The notes: generated by a model not told the origin, from the letters alone. A DNA stretch of 64,000 bases from Bartonella queenslandensis (GCF_018155095.1 NZ_NAAI01000009.1:1-64000), one strand, 5' to 3'; shown: positions 48,750 through 58,565, counted from the stretch's first letter. A program made the numbers and translations.

Positions 48750-50051
48750 AAAAAAGATCACCCTCACCCTTTTCCATCCTCTTCAATACAAGAACTTATA
48801 GAACTCTATGACAAAGCGGCGGCAGAGGTCTCAGGGGAAGCTCCACACCCTAAAGAAGCGCCTTCAAAAAACAAAAGACTGTCAACAATACTGGAAGAAA
48901 GTGAGGAAAGACAATCTCTTTTAAGAGAAGAAACTTTTATGGAGGAAGTTGCACAGCCATCCGTTAGAATGACGAATCCAACAACACCTCTCACAAGAAG
49001 CGGCTCAACAAAAAGACCGCAAGAAGCTGAAACAACACGCGCAACCGTTGCTTCACAAGTTGCCTTACAAAGGGCAACGAGAAGCCTCTCAGAAGAAGAA
49101 ATTATTCAATTTCTTCCACACAATTCATTGGTTCGAACATATCAAGAAGAAATCCAACGTTTATCCGCAAGTGCCTATGGCAACTCCAATATTTTGCAAG
49201 AAAAAATGCAAGAAATTCAAAGAAATCCCGCAGCAGGAGAGGAACTCTCATGGCGCATGACAGCCCATCCTGAAAGTCTTGCGAAACTTTCCGGCACCAG
49301 TGTGTTGGGCTTCAAAAATCGAACGCGTAAACAAGCAGAAGAGAGTTTTTCCGCCCTATGTGTCACCGTTGATGGTTATACAGAAGCTGTCAAACAGGCA
49401 AGAGAGAGCCTATTACAATCTCCAGAGCAAGAACTCAAAAACTATGAACGTCTCATGGGAAAGGCCGCCGTCGCTGAACTTCTGAAAAAACCAGATCACC
49501 GTGAAAAAGAAAGCCTTTCAGAGGAAGAAATTTCTACCCAAATTCACCAGCATTCAAAAGTCAGAAGACACCATGCCCAAATCCAATATTGGTGTAAAGT
49601 TGTTTTTGGCAACGAAAACATTTTGCAATCACAAATAGAAGAGCTTTTCCAAAACCCTGAAACGATAGAACAGCTCGCACAACAACTTGCCGGAAATCCT
49701 AAGTCTTTCAACAAATACGCTGGTCGCAACTTTTGTGGCTTCAAAAATCAAGCACGCAGACATGCTGAATCAGGGCTTTCTCACCTCATTGATGCTACTG
49801 ATAATTATGCAACAGCTGTAGCACAAGTAAGAGAGAGCCTTTTACAAACTCAGCAGATAAAACAAGAACGCAATGAAGCATCTGAAAGAGCGCAAGTCTT
49901 GCATCAAAAACAAAGCGTCTCACAGTCTGCGCAACGCCCTGAAACTTCAACAGTAACGCATGAAGGAGCAACGACCTCCACGCAACAAAGAGAAACAGAT
50001 TTTCGTCCTCGCAAAACTGCCGGCCCCAAAGCAGTAGCTTTTGCCAGCTAA
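48747..50051 (+). CDS. Two-BID effector (BepE-like)
   Basis: A 434-residue effector with two BID domains: about residues 113-225 (SAYGNSNILQEKMQE, LSGTSVLGFKNRTRKQAE) and 256-370 (VVFGNENILQSQIEE, YAGRNFCGFKNQARRHAE). The N-terminal 110 residues are polar and disordered with a possible tyrosine site (IELYDKAAAEV) but no clear EPIYA array. The C-terminus is basic and ends PKAVAFAS. B. henselae BepE also has two BID domains and is needed to counter cell fragmentation caused by other effectors; position and domain count suggest orthology, but the missing tyrosine array makes me leave the symbol open. TTGAAAGGAAACATGC precedes the start. Confidence 0.8.
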   Translation: MKKDHPHPFPSSSIQELIELYDKAAAEVSGEAPHPKEAPSKNKRLSTILEESEERQSLLREETFMEEVAQPSVRMTNPTTPLTRSGSTKRPQEAETTRATVASQVALQRATRSLSEEEIIQFLPHNSLVRTYQEEIQRLSASAYGNSNILQEKMQEIQRNPAAGEELSWRMTAHPESLAKLSGTSVLGFKNRTRKQAEESFSALCVTVDGYTEAVKQARESLLQSPEQELKNYERLMGKAAVAELLKKPDHREKESLSEEEISTQIHQHSKVRRHHAQIQYWCKVVFGNENILQSQIEELFQNPETIEQLAQQLAGNPKSFNKYAGRNFCGFKNQARRHAESGLSHLIDATDNYATAVAQVRESLLQTQQIKQERNEASERAQVLHQKQSVSQSAQRPETSTVTHEGATTSTQQRETDFRPRKTAGPKAVAFAS

Positions 50052-50082
50052 ACAAACGTAATTTTTCACATTGAATCTAGCG

Positions 50083-50120
50083 TCTTGGCCCAATCATGAC
50101 AAAGGTGGTTTGCGCCAAGA
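50083..50120 (+). terminator. Conserved 3' hairpin after the two-BID gene
   Basis: TCTTGGCCCAA (50083-50093) pairs with TTGCGCCAAGA (50110-50120) with one mismatch. Same family as the hairpins at 47281, 48474 and 52268. Confidence 0.55.
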
Positions 50121-50342
50121 AAAGAGAGGGTATTGAAACAAAATTCATTCTCCCACCACTTAATCTAACCACTTGATAAAACAGTATTGAGAAAGTGATG
50201 ATGATCGACCCTAAGCAAGTAAAATCTTGTGCACTTATTCAGTTTCATTTCCTCTCTCATAAAAGTAAATGAAAAAGCCTAAAACAGGATAAACACCAAC
50301 ACACATTCTTAAATAGTAATTAGAAAACAATATTGGAAGAAC

Positions 50343-52235
50343 TTGAAAGGAACATGCATGAAAAAAAGAAATCCCTCCCCTTTTATCACCCAAATGATGG
50401 AAAAATTTCAACAACAGACTGAACAATCTTCTACCAGCCCCTCTCATTCTCAAGTTTCTCAAAGTGTGCCAAAATCACCTATACAAACACACCCAAAGAA
50501 TTTGTCACATCCCCCAAAGGTTGCACCACCGCCCCCCCCACGCATAAAAGATAAAACGCCAACCGACCCAACAATCCAAAAACCTGAAACCCAAGAGAGC
50601 CTCTCCACGCGCATAAAAATGGCTCCACAAAGACCTCCACGTGCAAAAGATAGAGAACAAAACAAAACAACGGCTCAAGAATCCCTCTCCTTACAAGCAA
50701 AAATGGCTCCGCCAAAACCTCCACGGATGAGAGATAAAGCACCAACCGACCCAACAATCCCAAACCCTGAAACCCAAGAGAGCCTATCACTACAAGCAAA
50801 AATGGCTCCGCCAAAACCTCCACGCACAAGAGATAAAACACCAGGCGATCCAACAATCCAAAAGCCTGAAACCCAAGAGAGCCCCTCCACGCACATAAAA
50901 ACGGCTCCACAAAAGCCTCCACGTGCAAAAGATAGAGAACAAAACAAACTAACGGCTCAAGAAGCCTCCTCTCTACAAACGAAAATGGCTCCGCCAAAAC
51001 CCCCACGTATGAAAGATAGAGTGCAAAACAGTACAAAAAACCAAAATCCTGAAACCATCACCCCAAGTGTTAGATCCAAAACACCACAGCACAGGCAAGT
51101 CAGCCAACAAAGCAGTTCATCATCACAAGACAGTGAACCATATGCAATACCTCCTTCAAGAAAACCACACCGAATAGGAGACAGACACAAAAGGGACGCT
51201 GACGTCCAAAAAACAGCTTCCCCCAAAACAGCAAGTAAACAACCAAAACCGTCTCAGGAGAGCAAAACATCTATTAATACAATGGAAAAAGAGCTCTTGC
51301 TCGGAGCATACCACGAAGAAATACGACTTTTATGTGAAAAGACTTTTGGTGACCAGCTTATTTTAGAACAAAGAATAGAAGCCATCAAAGAAAATCCCAG
51401 TATGGGTGAACAGCTCCTATGGGATATTACAGAAAAACCTCAGTCTATTTCCAAGCTTGCTGGTAGAAAAGTTCTTGGCATAAAAAATGGAGCGCGCAAA
51501 CAAGCTGAAGAAACACTTTCACCCCTGTGTGCCGCCATAGAAGGTTTTGTGTATACTGCAAAATATGTACAAGAGAATATTTCGCAAAACTCTCATACAA
51601 AACAACAACAGCATCAACAAGCGCAACAGAAAGGAGAAATCACTCAACGCGCACGAAATCCACTCGATTCAGAAAAGAAAATCCATCCTCTCTCAAATCA
51701 GGAAATTGCCCGCAGAGTTCAACAAAATCCATCGGTTCAATATGGTCAAAGAGAGATCGAATATTGGTGCCAAATTGTTTATAATGATCCATTTATTTTG
51801 CGATATAGAATGGAAGATATGCACAAAATTCCAGAGATGGGAGAAGAGCTCGTATTTCAAATTGAAAAGGATTCTACATCTTTTGCTCCGCTTGCTGGTA
51901 GAAAAAAACTTGGCATAAAAAACGGAGCACGCAAAGCCGCTGAAGAAAGTCTTCCTATCCTTTGTACCGCCATTAAGGATTATGCCGACACTATAAAACA
52001 GGTGAGAGAAAGTATCGTGCAAAACCATCAGGTACAACAACAACACCATCACCAACCGCTTACTGATCTGGATAAACAATTGCAAAAGCAGCAAAACCTA
52101 TCGCAGTCTCCGAAACCACTTGAACGCTTAACAGCAACGCAGCATCAAGAGGTTGCAGAAACATCTAAACAACAAGAGCAACCACCTATTCGACCACGCA
52201 GAGCCGAAACATCAAAAGCGATGGCTTTGTCGTAA
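50343..52235 (+). CDS. Proline-rich two-BID effector with six SH3-ligand motifs
   Basis: A 630-residue effector. Residues 55-225 hold six repeats of an APPKPPRMRDK-like motif, each matching PxxPxR (class II SH3 ligand) and also PxxxPR (CD2AP/CIN85-type), spaced by linkers such as DPTIQKPETQESLS. A Ser/Gln-rich stretch with one tyrosine site (SEPYAIPPSRKP, about 263) follows. Two BID domains are at about 312-425 (LAGRKVLGIKNGARKQAE) and 449-560 (LAGRKKLGIKNGARKAAE). The end, SKAMALS, is basic and like the other Beps. TTGAAAGGAACATGC precedes the ATG. Recruitment of host SH3 proteins is inferred from the motifs alone. I cannot match it to a named Bep with confidence. Confidence 0.8.
   Translation: MKGTCMKKRNPSPFITQMMEKFQQQTEQSSTSPSHSQVSQSVPKSPIQTHPKNLSHPPKVAPPPPPRIKDKTPTDPTIQKPETQESLSTRIKMAPQRPPRAKDREQNKTTAQESLSLQAKMAPPKPPRMRDKAPTDPTIPNPETQESLSLQAKMAPPKPPRTRDKTPGDPTIQKPETQESPSTHIKTAPQKPPRAKDREQNKLTAQEASSLQTKMAPPKPPRMKDRVQNSTKNQNPETITPSVRSKTPQHRQVSQQSSSSSQDSEPYAIPPSRKPHRIGDRHKRDADVQKTASPKTASKQPKPSQESKTSINTMEKELLLGAYHEEIRLLCEKTFGDQLILEQRIEAIKENPSMGEQLLWDITEKPQSISKLAGRKVLGIKNGARKQAEETLSPLCAAIEGFVYTAKYVQENISQNSHTKQQQHQQAQQKGEITQRARNPLDSEKKIHPLSNQEIARRVQQNPSVQYGQREIEYWCQIVYNDPFILRYRMEDMHKIPEMGEELVFQIEKDSTSFAPLAGRKKLGIKNGARKAAEESLPILCTAIKDYADTIKQVRESIVQNHQVQQQHHHQPLTDLDKQLQKQQNLSQSPKPLERLTATQHQEVAETSKQQEQPPIRPRRAETSKAMALS
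50518..51020 (+). repeat. Proline-rich repeat array
   Basis: Six in-frame copies of a GCWCCRCCRAAACCTCCACG-like segment encode the PPKPPR motifs, alternating between two linker types (DPTIQKPETQES and REQNKTTAQE). The layout suggests duplication of a two-motif unit of about 200 bases. Confidence 0.8.
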
Positions 52236-52267
52236 TAGTCTCATCATTGTTGGCTTTTCATACAAAA

Positions 52268-52303
52268 CTTTGGTGCAACTATTTTTCCAATATTGCACCA
52301 AGG
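52268..52303 (+). terminator. Conserved 3' hairpin after the proline-rich effector gene
   Basis: CTTTGGTGCAA (52268-52278) pairs with TTGCACCAAGG (52293-52303), one T-G pair. Same family as the hairpins after three other bep genes. Confidence 0.65.
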
Positions 52304-52573
52304 GTGACGTGTAACATACAGAAAATTTGAATAAACTGTCATATGACAAAACGCATTGATAAGATTTCACGATAATATTTCATAAAAATTACAAACATTA
52401 ACGTTGTTCCATTATTAACTTGGTTTCACGCGAATAAAGTCAATTTTTTCAATCATTCAAATAGACATTCTTCTTTGAAAAAGAAGAAAACGCTACGAAA
52501 AAAGCAGAAGGACAAAAGTGCAAAAAAGAAGCTTTTTAAAAAACAAATATTAAAAATTTGAAAGGAAATATGC

Positions 52574-54949
52574 ATGAAAGAAAACACAGAACATGGTGCC
52601 TCCTCCACAGAAGAATTGCAAGAACACCCCCCTGCAATTAATGCCGCCATTTCTAAGCAAATCAATGAAGAAGCACAAAATTTTTTCTACCCTAATAGCA
52701 AGGTGCTTAAAAATAAATACCACATCAAAGATAAAGAAATATTAATGGAAAGATGTTCTGATGATGTAAAAAAAGAAATGATCAAACTGCGCCAAGAACC
52801 TCCACCAGAGCAGTTTAATTCCTCCTATCTAAAATATCTTCATCAACGCCTCTTTTCCCGCACATTTGAATGGGCAGGACAAACCCGCGAAGAGCCTTTT
52901 ACCTTTGCAGATAGCAGTGTTGCTTCTATGCCCATTTTGAAAAGAAAAGAATTTACAAAACCTTTTGCGATTGGCAGAAAAGTACAGGAGGGACTAGAAA
53001 AGTTAGATAAAACACTTGCTGAAAAAAATAATTTAAAAGGCTTATCCCGCGAAGAATTTGTTGAACATGCTGCCCAACTGATGATAGATTTACACCACTT
53101 GCATCCTTTCAGAGAGGGCAATAGGCGCACAAAAAGACTGTTTGTTGAAAAACTTGGACAAGCAGCAGGACATAAGCTAGACTTTTCACTTGTGAGCAAA
53201 AAACGAAAAAACTTTGTCCGCGCAGCTGCCATGGAACGTGGCGATACAGAGCCTATGAGGCATCTGCTTGATGATATCTCCCATCCAGAAAAATCGCTCA
53301 TTTTACAAGAATTCACCAACTCTATGAAAAAGCTTGGAATGGGTGAAAAGAATTATTATCTCGCTGTCGTCGCAAAAGAAGGAGAAACCTATCATGGAAC
53401 CTATAGAGGCTGTGGAGCCAATGGCTTTATGATGGATGCTCAGGGAACTCTCATCTTGGGAAATAAAAAAGATCTCACCCCAGAGCAAATACAAACATTA
53501 ACGATTGGTGAGACCTTCTCTTTTACAGCGCCAAAGACTCAAAGCCTGCAAGAAACCCAACAAAACATACGGCTTCCAGAAGAAAAAAGAGCCACTCTCA
53601 ACAACGATAAAATAACTGAAAAGAGCAAAGACAACGCCCCCATTCAAACAGAGAGAAAAGTAAAAGCCCATTTTGCACCATGGATTGCCTCTCATGCTTT
53701 ACAGGACAGCGTTGAAGTTATGCCCCAAAGTCTACCAGAAAAAGAACAAATGGCACAGCCAATAGCTCAATCTTCTTCTATGGGGCAAACGCAAAAAGGT
53801 TTCCAAGAAACCATTTCACAGACCAACAATAATGATCCAATATCTCTCAAAATAACAAAGGAAAAACACTCTGATCATCAAGAAAGAGCCAAACAATACC
53901 CCCAAAAAGCAATGGCATACTGGGACAGTGCTACAAAGAAAACAGAAACCGTCCCTCTCCCCTCATCTGAGAAATTATCCTTATCGCCTAAAACCGAAGA
54001 AGAGCGCACACCAGAGCAAATACAAACGCTAAAAATGGGTGACGTCCTCTCTTTTACAGCATCAAAACCTCAATACCAGCAAGAAATGCTGATCCCCGCA
54101 GAAAAAATACCCCCTCTTACAAACGAAGAAATTATCACAAGGGTAAAAAATAACGCATCACTTCAAGAAAGAAGAACAGAAATCGAAACGCTATGCCAAC
54201 TCGTTTATGGCAATCGGCATATTTTGCAGGAAAAAATTGAGAGGATCCATGAAAATCACACGGAGGGCGAACAGCTCACCTATCAAATTGCCACATCTCC
54301 TCAATCGCTTGCTAAATTTGCTGGGAGCAATATATTTGGCATAAAAAATAATGCGCGCACCAATGCTGAAGCAAATATCATACCCCTGTGTAGAGCCATT
54401 GAGTGTTATAGCAATATTTTTACACAAACAGAAAGAGATATTCTTCATGACCATCACGCAAAACAAAGACGCTGTGAACAGGCGGTAGAAATGCCTAAGG
54501 TTTGGATGCAAAAACTCCTTTCCTTGCCAAAAGAACAACAGCAAGAAACCTTATCAAACTCTCCTGAATTAAGGGGGGAAATAAAAAATTATATCAGAAA
54601 AATCAATGAACGCTTATCCTCAAGCGAGCATGAAGCAATAAAGGAAAATAATCCCGAAAAACTTGCTAAGAATCTTGGGACATCTGCCATCAAGGCAAAA
54701 GAAATTATGGAGATCGTCAAGCAGACAAAAGAGATAGAACAAAACATATCCCCCATGCATTCTCATGACCACCAATTTAATGAGCGCTCTGCACCAAACC
54801 AGCACCAATCTATCCAACGTCAGTTGATAAAGAAAAACACTGAAAAAACATGTTTGAATACACTTGATAAAGAAGCAAGTAAAACACAGAAAGTAACAGA
54901 AAACTTTCAACCACACACAACGCAGTACGCAAAAGCCATGACTCTTTAA
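52574..54949 (+). CDS. Large FIC-BID effector with duplicated OB segment
   Basis: The 791-residue effector has a FIC domain (about 35-220) with signature HPFREGNRRTKR (residues 177-188). The catalytic His and Glu are kept, but the Gly after Asn is Arg184. An OB-like domain follows (TYHGTYRGCGANGF, about 270-345), ending LTPEQIQTLTIGETFSF. A disordered insertion of about 130 residues leads to a second copy of that segment (RTPEQIQTLKMGDVLSFTA, about 478-510). One BID domain is at about 515-620 (LVYGNRHILQEK, FAGSNIFGIKNNARTNAE). The long helical tail matches the tails of BepA and BepC and ends AKAMTL. A FIC effector named BepI ends the bep locus of B. tribocorum, but I cannot confirm orthology. 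TTGAAAGGAAATATGC precedes the ATG. No inhibitor gene lies upstream. Confidence 0.82.
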   Translation: MKENTEHGASSTEELQEHPPAINAAISKQINEEAQNFFYPNSKVLKNKYHIKDKEILMERCSDDVKKEMIKLRQEPPPEQFNSSYLKYLHQRLFSRTFEWAGQTREEPFTFADSSVASMPILKRKEFTKPFAIGRKVQEGLEKLDKTLAEKNNLKGLSREEFVEHAAQLMIDLHHLHPFREGNRRTKRLFVEKLGQAAGHKLDFSLVSKKRKNFVRAAAMERGDTEPMRHLLDDISHPEKSLILQEFTNSMKKLGMGEKNYYLAVVAKEGETYHGTYRGCGANGFMMDAQGTLILGNKKDLTPEQIQTLTIGETFSFTAPKTQSLQETQQNIRLPEEKRATLNNDKITEKSKDNAPIQTERKVKAHFAPWIASHALQDSVEVMPQSLPEKEQMAQPIAQSSSMGQTQKGFQETISQTNNNDPISLKITKEKHSDHQERAKQYPQKAMAYWDSATKKTETVPLPSSEKLSLSPKTEEERTPEQIQTLKMGDVLSFTASKPQYQQEMLIPAEKIPPLTNEEIITRVKNNASLQERRTEIETLCQLVYGNRHILQEKIERIHENHTEGEQLTYQIATSPQSLAKFAGSNIFGIKNNARTNAEANIIPLCRAIECYSNIFTQTERDILHDHHAKQRRCEQAVEMPKVWMQKLLSLPKEQQQETLSNSPELRGEIKNYIRKINERLSSSEHEAIKENNPEKLAKNLGTSAIKAKEIMEIVKQTKEIEQNISPMHSHDHQFNERSAPNQHQSIQRQLIKKNTEKTCLNTLDKEASKTQKVTENFQPHTTQYAKAMTL

Positions 54950-55159
54950 AATTCATATAAGCTTTAATTTTTTGCTCTCTCTGGTAAAAATGCTTGCCTT
55001 TCCTCCCTGCCTTTATCAGCAAAGCAATCGTGCAAAAACAAGATGCTAAAACCATAAGAGAGCAACTTTATTTTCTCAGACTTTTCTCTCATCAACTGTG
55101 AAAAGAAATCTGAACGAAGCAATGATAAAGATCAACCATTTTTAAAAAGATCATTAATC

Positions 55160-55480
55160 ACTTTCATTGCCTATAGCACTCTTACCCGTAGTGCTAAAAA
55201 CAGGCAAAATACTGTTGAAAAATCACGTCTTCCTATCTTCCTGTTTGCAAAATCTCTGAAGCGGGAAAACTGCCTCATTTGGGAGAACATAAAGCCATAA
55301 AGGTGAAAACCAATCTGAGCTTTTCCTTCACCTTTTAGCTCAAGCTTACGACGTTCAAAAGTATCGAAAACACTGTCTTTTAAATCATAAAAACTGCGCA
55401 TTGCTTCATGTTTTTATTTTATTAGCGTTCTTTGAAGAAGGGTCACACCCTTCACGTAAAACAGAACAGTCTTTTGTTGC
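55160..55480 (-). pseudogene. Decayed tyrosine-integrase remnant closing the bep locus
   Basis: On the minus strand GTTCTGTTTTACGTGAAGGGTGTGACCC matches the WRSVLREGCNP segment, and LKDSVFDTFERRKLELKGEGKA matches the SLDTFESRKAELKEDGKD segment of the copy at 26700-27290. It is followed by LYGFMFSQM-like broken sequence. It lies between the last bep gene and the core gene murJ. Confidence 0.6.
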
Positions 55481-55798
55481 ACCCTTCACAACATCACATT
55501 CTTAAAGAGAAATGATCATTATATATCCCTAAACTGTTATGACATCGCTCCCCTATTTCAGTTTGAAAAAGAAATTTTAATTATTTTATGGCAATAAATA
55601 TAAAGTTGTAATGCAATAATAAATAAGGAGCATTTTAAAAGTCTTCACGCCCCCTTGTTGACAGAAAGATAAACACCGTCGTAAAACGCAGTCAAAAATG
55701 TATTCTTATATGGGGATACAACTCAGATTTTCACGATTTAAAACGGTTTATTTTCCTATTAACGCTTTTCTTTTTTCTAACAAAACCGATATATCTTT
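55481..55798. other. Spacer ahead of murJ
   Basis: About 320 AT-rich bases that should hold the murJ promoter. No gene is seen. Confidence 0.4.
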
Positions 55799-57370
55799 AT
55801 GACTTTGATAAAAAAAATTGCAACAGTTGCTTCCGGAACTCTGATGAGCCGTATTTTTGGCTTCGTCCGTGAAATGCTTATGGCCGCAGCACTAGGGACA
55901 GGTCCTGTTTCTGATGCTTTTAATGCTGCTTTTCGTTTTCCCAATACATTCCGGCGTTTTTTTGCTGAAGGTGCCTTTAGTGCTGCTTTCATTCCTCTTT
56001 TTGCAAAAAAAATCACTGAAGATGGTCAAGAAGCGGCCTGCAAATTTGCAGAAGAGGTCTTTGGCGTTCTCTTCACATTTCTATTACTGTTAACCATTGC
56101 TATGGAACTCAGTATGCCTTTTTTGGTACGAACCATTATTGCTCCAGGTTTTACTGAAGATGCAACAAAATTTAATGCCACAATTCACTTTACTGCAATC
56201 ATGTTTCCCTATTTAACCTGCATGTCGCTTGCTGCCATGATGGGGGGTATGCTCAATGCTTTGCGACGCTATTTTATTGCCGCCATTGCCCCGCTCTTTT
56301 TAAACATTATTCTGATTGGTGTCCTTGCCTATGCTTGGATCTATCAACTTGATACTTGGCATATCGGTTTAAATCTCTCTTGGGGTGTGTTAGCGGCAGG
56401 ACTTCTTCAACTTGCCTTAATTGCGGTTGCTTTGCGTCAAAGCGGCATGAAAATTTTTTTCCGTCATCCCAATTTAACACCGAATGTTCGCAAGCTATTA
56501 ACGTTAGCATTTCCTGCTGCTATCACGGGAGGCATCACACAAATTAATTTGCTCATCAATACCAACATTGCTTCTAGTCAATCGGGAGCTGTCTCTTCTT
56601 TAATGTATGCGGATCGCCTTTATCAACTGCCTCTAGGCGTGGTTGCCATTGCTGTTGCAACTGTTCTTTTGCCAGAATTAACCCGCGCTTTGCGAAGCAA
56701 AAAGCAGGAAGAAACCCACCATTTGCAAAACCGCTCTATCGAATTAACGCTATTGCTCACACTCCCAGCTTCCATCGCTTTTTTGCTGCTCTCCACCCCT
56801 ATCGTCAGTTTGCTCTTTGAACGTGGACAATTTACCAGCCAATCAACACACCATGTTGCACAATTATTGGAACTTTATGGATTAGGGCTTCCTGCCTTTG
56901 TTCTCATAAAGATCTTTATTCCCAATTTTTTTGCCCATGAAGATACCAAAACACCGATGATTTTTACAGGCATTTGCGTTTTCATCAATATTAGCCTCGC
57001 CTTAACATTATTTCCTATTCTATCCGCACGAGGCATTGTTATTGCTGAAATTACTTCTGGATGGGCTAATACACTCTTACTTTGGGGTGTCCTTATCAAA
57101 CGTGGTTATTGGAAATACGACATCCACCTGATAAAGCGAATATTATGTCTCATGATCGCGACCCTTTTGAGTGCACTAGCCCTTTATTACGGATTAAATG
57201 TGCTTGGATTTTTGTCTTTCTCTTTATCCTCACAAGCATCCTTTTTCTTGCGCGTCAGCACTTTAGCAGGGATTATGCTCGGCATATTCTTGATCTATTT
57301 TAGTGCTTATTTTTTATCTGCCCCTCGTTCCTTTTTTCACACACTCAAAAATTTGAAAAAACGCTCATAA
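55799..57370 (+). CDS. murJ: MurJ lipid II flippase (MviN)
   Basis: A 523-residue integral membrane protein with about 14 hydrophobic segments. The N-terminus shows the family block ASGTLMSRIFGFVREMLMAAALG (shown in part: SRIFGFVREML), then DAFNAAFRFPNTFRRFFAEG and FSAAFIPLF. The central SSLMYADRLYQLPLGVVAIAV block is also typical. It flips lipid II across the inner membrane for peptidoglycan synthesis. Length is normal and the frame is intact. It begins a run of core genes with trpS downstream. The start codon has no strong ribosome-binding site, but the N-terminus fits the family. Confidence 0.95.
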   Translation: MTLIKKIATVASGTLMSRIFGFVREMLMAAALGTGPVSDAFNAAFRFPNTFRRFFAEGAFSAAFIPLFAKKITEDGQEAACKFAEEVFGVLFTFLLLLTIAMELSMPFLVRTIIAPGFTEDATKFNATIHFTAIMFPYLTCMSLAAMMGGMLNALRRYFIAAIAPLFLNIILIGVLAYAWIYQLDTWHIGLNLSWGVLAAGLLQLALIAVALRQSGMKIFFRHPNLTPNVRKLLTLAFPAAITGGITQINLLINTNIASSQSGAVSSLMYADRLYQLPLGVVAIAVATVLLPELTRALRSKKQEETHHLQNRSIELTLLLTLPASIAFLLLSTPIVSLLFERGQFTSQSTHHVAQLLELYGLGLPAFVLIKIFIPNFFAHEDTKTPMIFTGICVFINISLALTLFPILSARGIVIAEITSGWANTLLLWGVLIKRGYWKYDIHLIKRILCLMIATLLSALALYYGLNVLGFLSFSLSSQASFFLRVSTLAGIMLGIFLIYFSAYFLSAPRSFFHTLKNLKKRS

Positions 57371-57430
57371 TATCTATACTTCGTCAAAAACAATAAAACA
57401 AATAACCTTAATTGGAGAAAGAACACGCCT

Positions 57431-58501
57431 ATGGATACCTTCACACCACTTGTCTTTTCCGGCGTACAACCGAGTGGTCACTTACATCTTGGCAATTATC
57501 TTGGAGCCATTCAGCATTGGGTTGAACTGCAAAACACTCATCACTGCCTCTATTGTGTTGTGGATATGCATGCGCTCACCGTCAATCCAGATCCCCTTAC
57601 TTTACGCGAATCCACCAGAACAGTAACAGCAGCCTTTTTAGCCGCCGGTATTGATCCCCAAAAACACATTATTTTCAATCAATCACGTGTTTTTCAACAT
57701 GCTGAACTCGCATGGATTTTTAATTGTGTTGCTCGTATCGGTTGGCTTCAACGTATGACACAATTTAAAGATAAAGCAGGAAAAGATCGTGAAAAAGCGT
57801 CACTTGGGCTTTTTGCCTATCCCACGCTGATGGCTGCTGACATTTTAGTGTATCGTGCGACGCATGTTCCAGTGGGAGAAGATCAAAAACAGCATGTCGA
57901 ACTCACACGCGATATTGCACAAAAATTTAACAATGACTATGCACAACGTATTGCCGAACTCAATTTTGGTATCCCTATACAAACGGATAAAGAAAAAAGA
58001 CAAGTCTTTTTTCCTCTCCCCGAAGCGCTGATTGGAACAACAGCCACACGCGTTATGTCCTTGCGCGATGGAACAAAAAAAATGTCAAAATCAGATCCTT
58101 CAGATTTTTCACGCATTAATTTGACCGATAACGCTGATCTTATCGCAAAAAAAATACGCAAAGCCAAAACAGATTCTGCTCCTCTTCCCGATACTCTTGC
58201 CGCTTTAAAAGAACGCCCCGAAGTGGATAACCTGCTTGGTATTTATGCCGCCTTAGCCAAAGTCAGCAAAGAAAAGGTTCTTTTAGAATTTTCTGGTCAT
58301 CAATTTTCGCATTTTAAAACAGCTCTAGCCGACCTTGCCGTCCATAAGCTTGCACCTATAACAGAAGAATTACGTCGTCTTCATCAAGAAAGCAGTTATA
58401 TTGACTCTGTTTTGCATGATGGCGCTAAACGTGCTAATATGCTTGCAGAAGAAAATATGAAAAAAATTCGTGAAATTATTGGATTTTTGCACGATACATA
58501 A
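57431..58501 (+). CDS. trpS: Tryptophanyl-tRNA synthetase
   Basis: A 356-residue class I aminoacyl-tRNA synthetase that charges tRNA-Trp. The HIGH-like motif is [12 protein letters not shown] (residues about 16-27), and the KMSKS motif is [10 protein letters not shown] (about 216-225). The middle part has [18 protein letters not shown] and [16 protein letters not shown], all characteristic. Length fits bacterial TrpRS of alphaproteobacteria. GGAGAAAG lies before the ATG. It follows murJ by 60 bases and may be co-transcribed with it. Confidence 0.96.
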   Translation: MDTFTPLVFSGVQPSGHLHLGNYLGAIQHWVELQNTHHCLYCVVDMHALTVNPDPLTLRESTRTVTAAFLAAGIDPQKHIIFNQSRVFQHAELAWIFNCVARIGWLQRMTQFKDKAGKDREKASLGLFAYPTLMAADILVYRATHVPVGEDQKQHVELTRDIAQKFNNDYAQRIAELNFGIPIQTDKEKRQVFFPLPEALIGTTATRVMSLRDGTKKMSKSDPSDFSRINLTDNADLIAKKIRKAKTDSAPLPDTLAALKERPEVDNLLGIYAALAKVSKEKVLLEFSGHQFSHFKTALADLAVHKLAPITEELRRLHQESSYIDSVLHDGAKRANMLAEENMKKIREIIGFLHDT

Positions 58502-58565
58502 AAACAATAAAACTAAAAAACGGTAGAGAGCAAAAAAAATCGTTTGTACAAAATAGAGAAAGTGC

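Noticed and set aside
50479-51036. 185-codon minus-strand open frame across the proline-rich effector
   Set aside because: It is the antisense shadow of the repeat array; its repeated LLYVEVLAEPF pattern just reflects the PPKPPR repeats.
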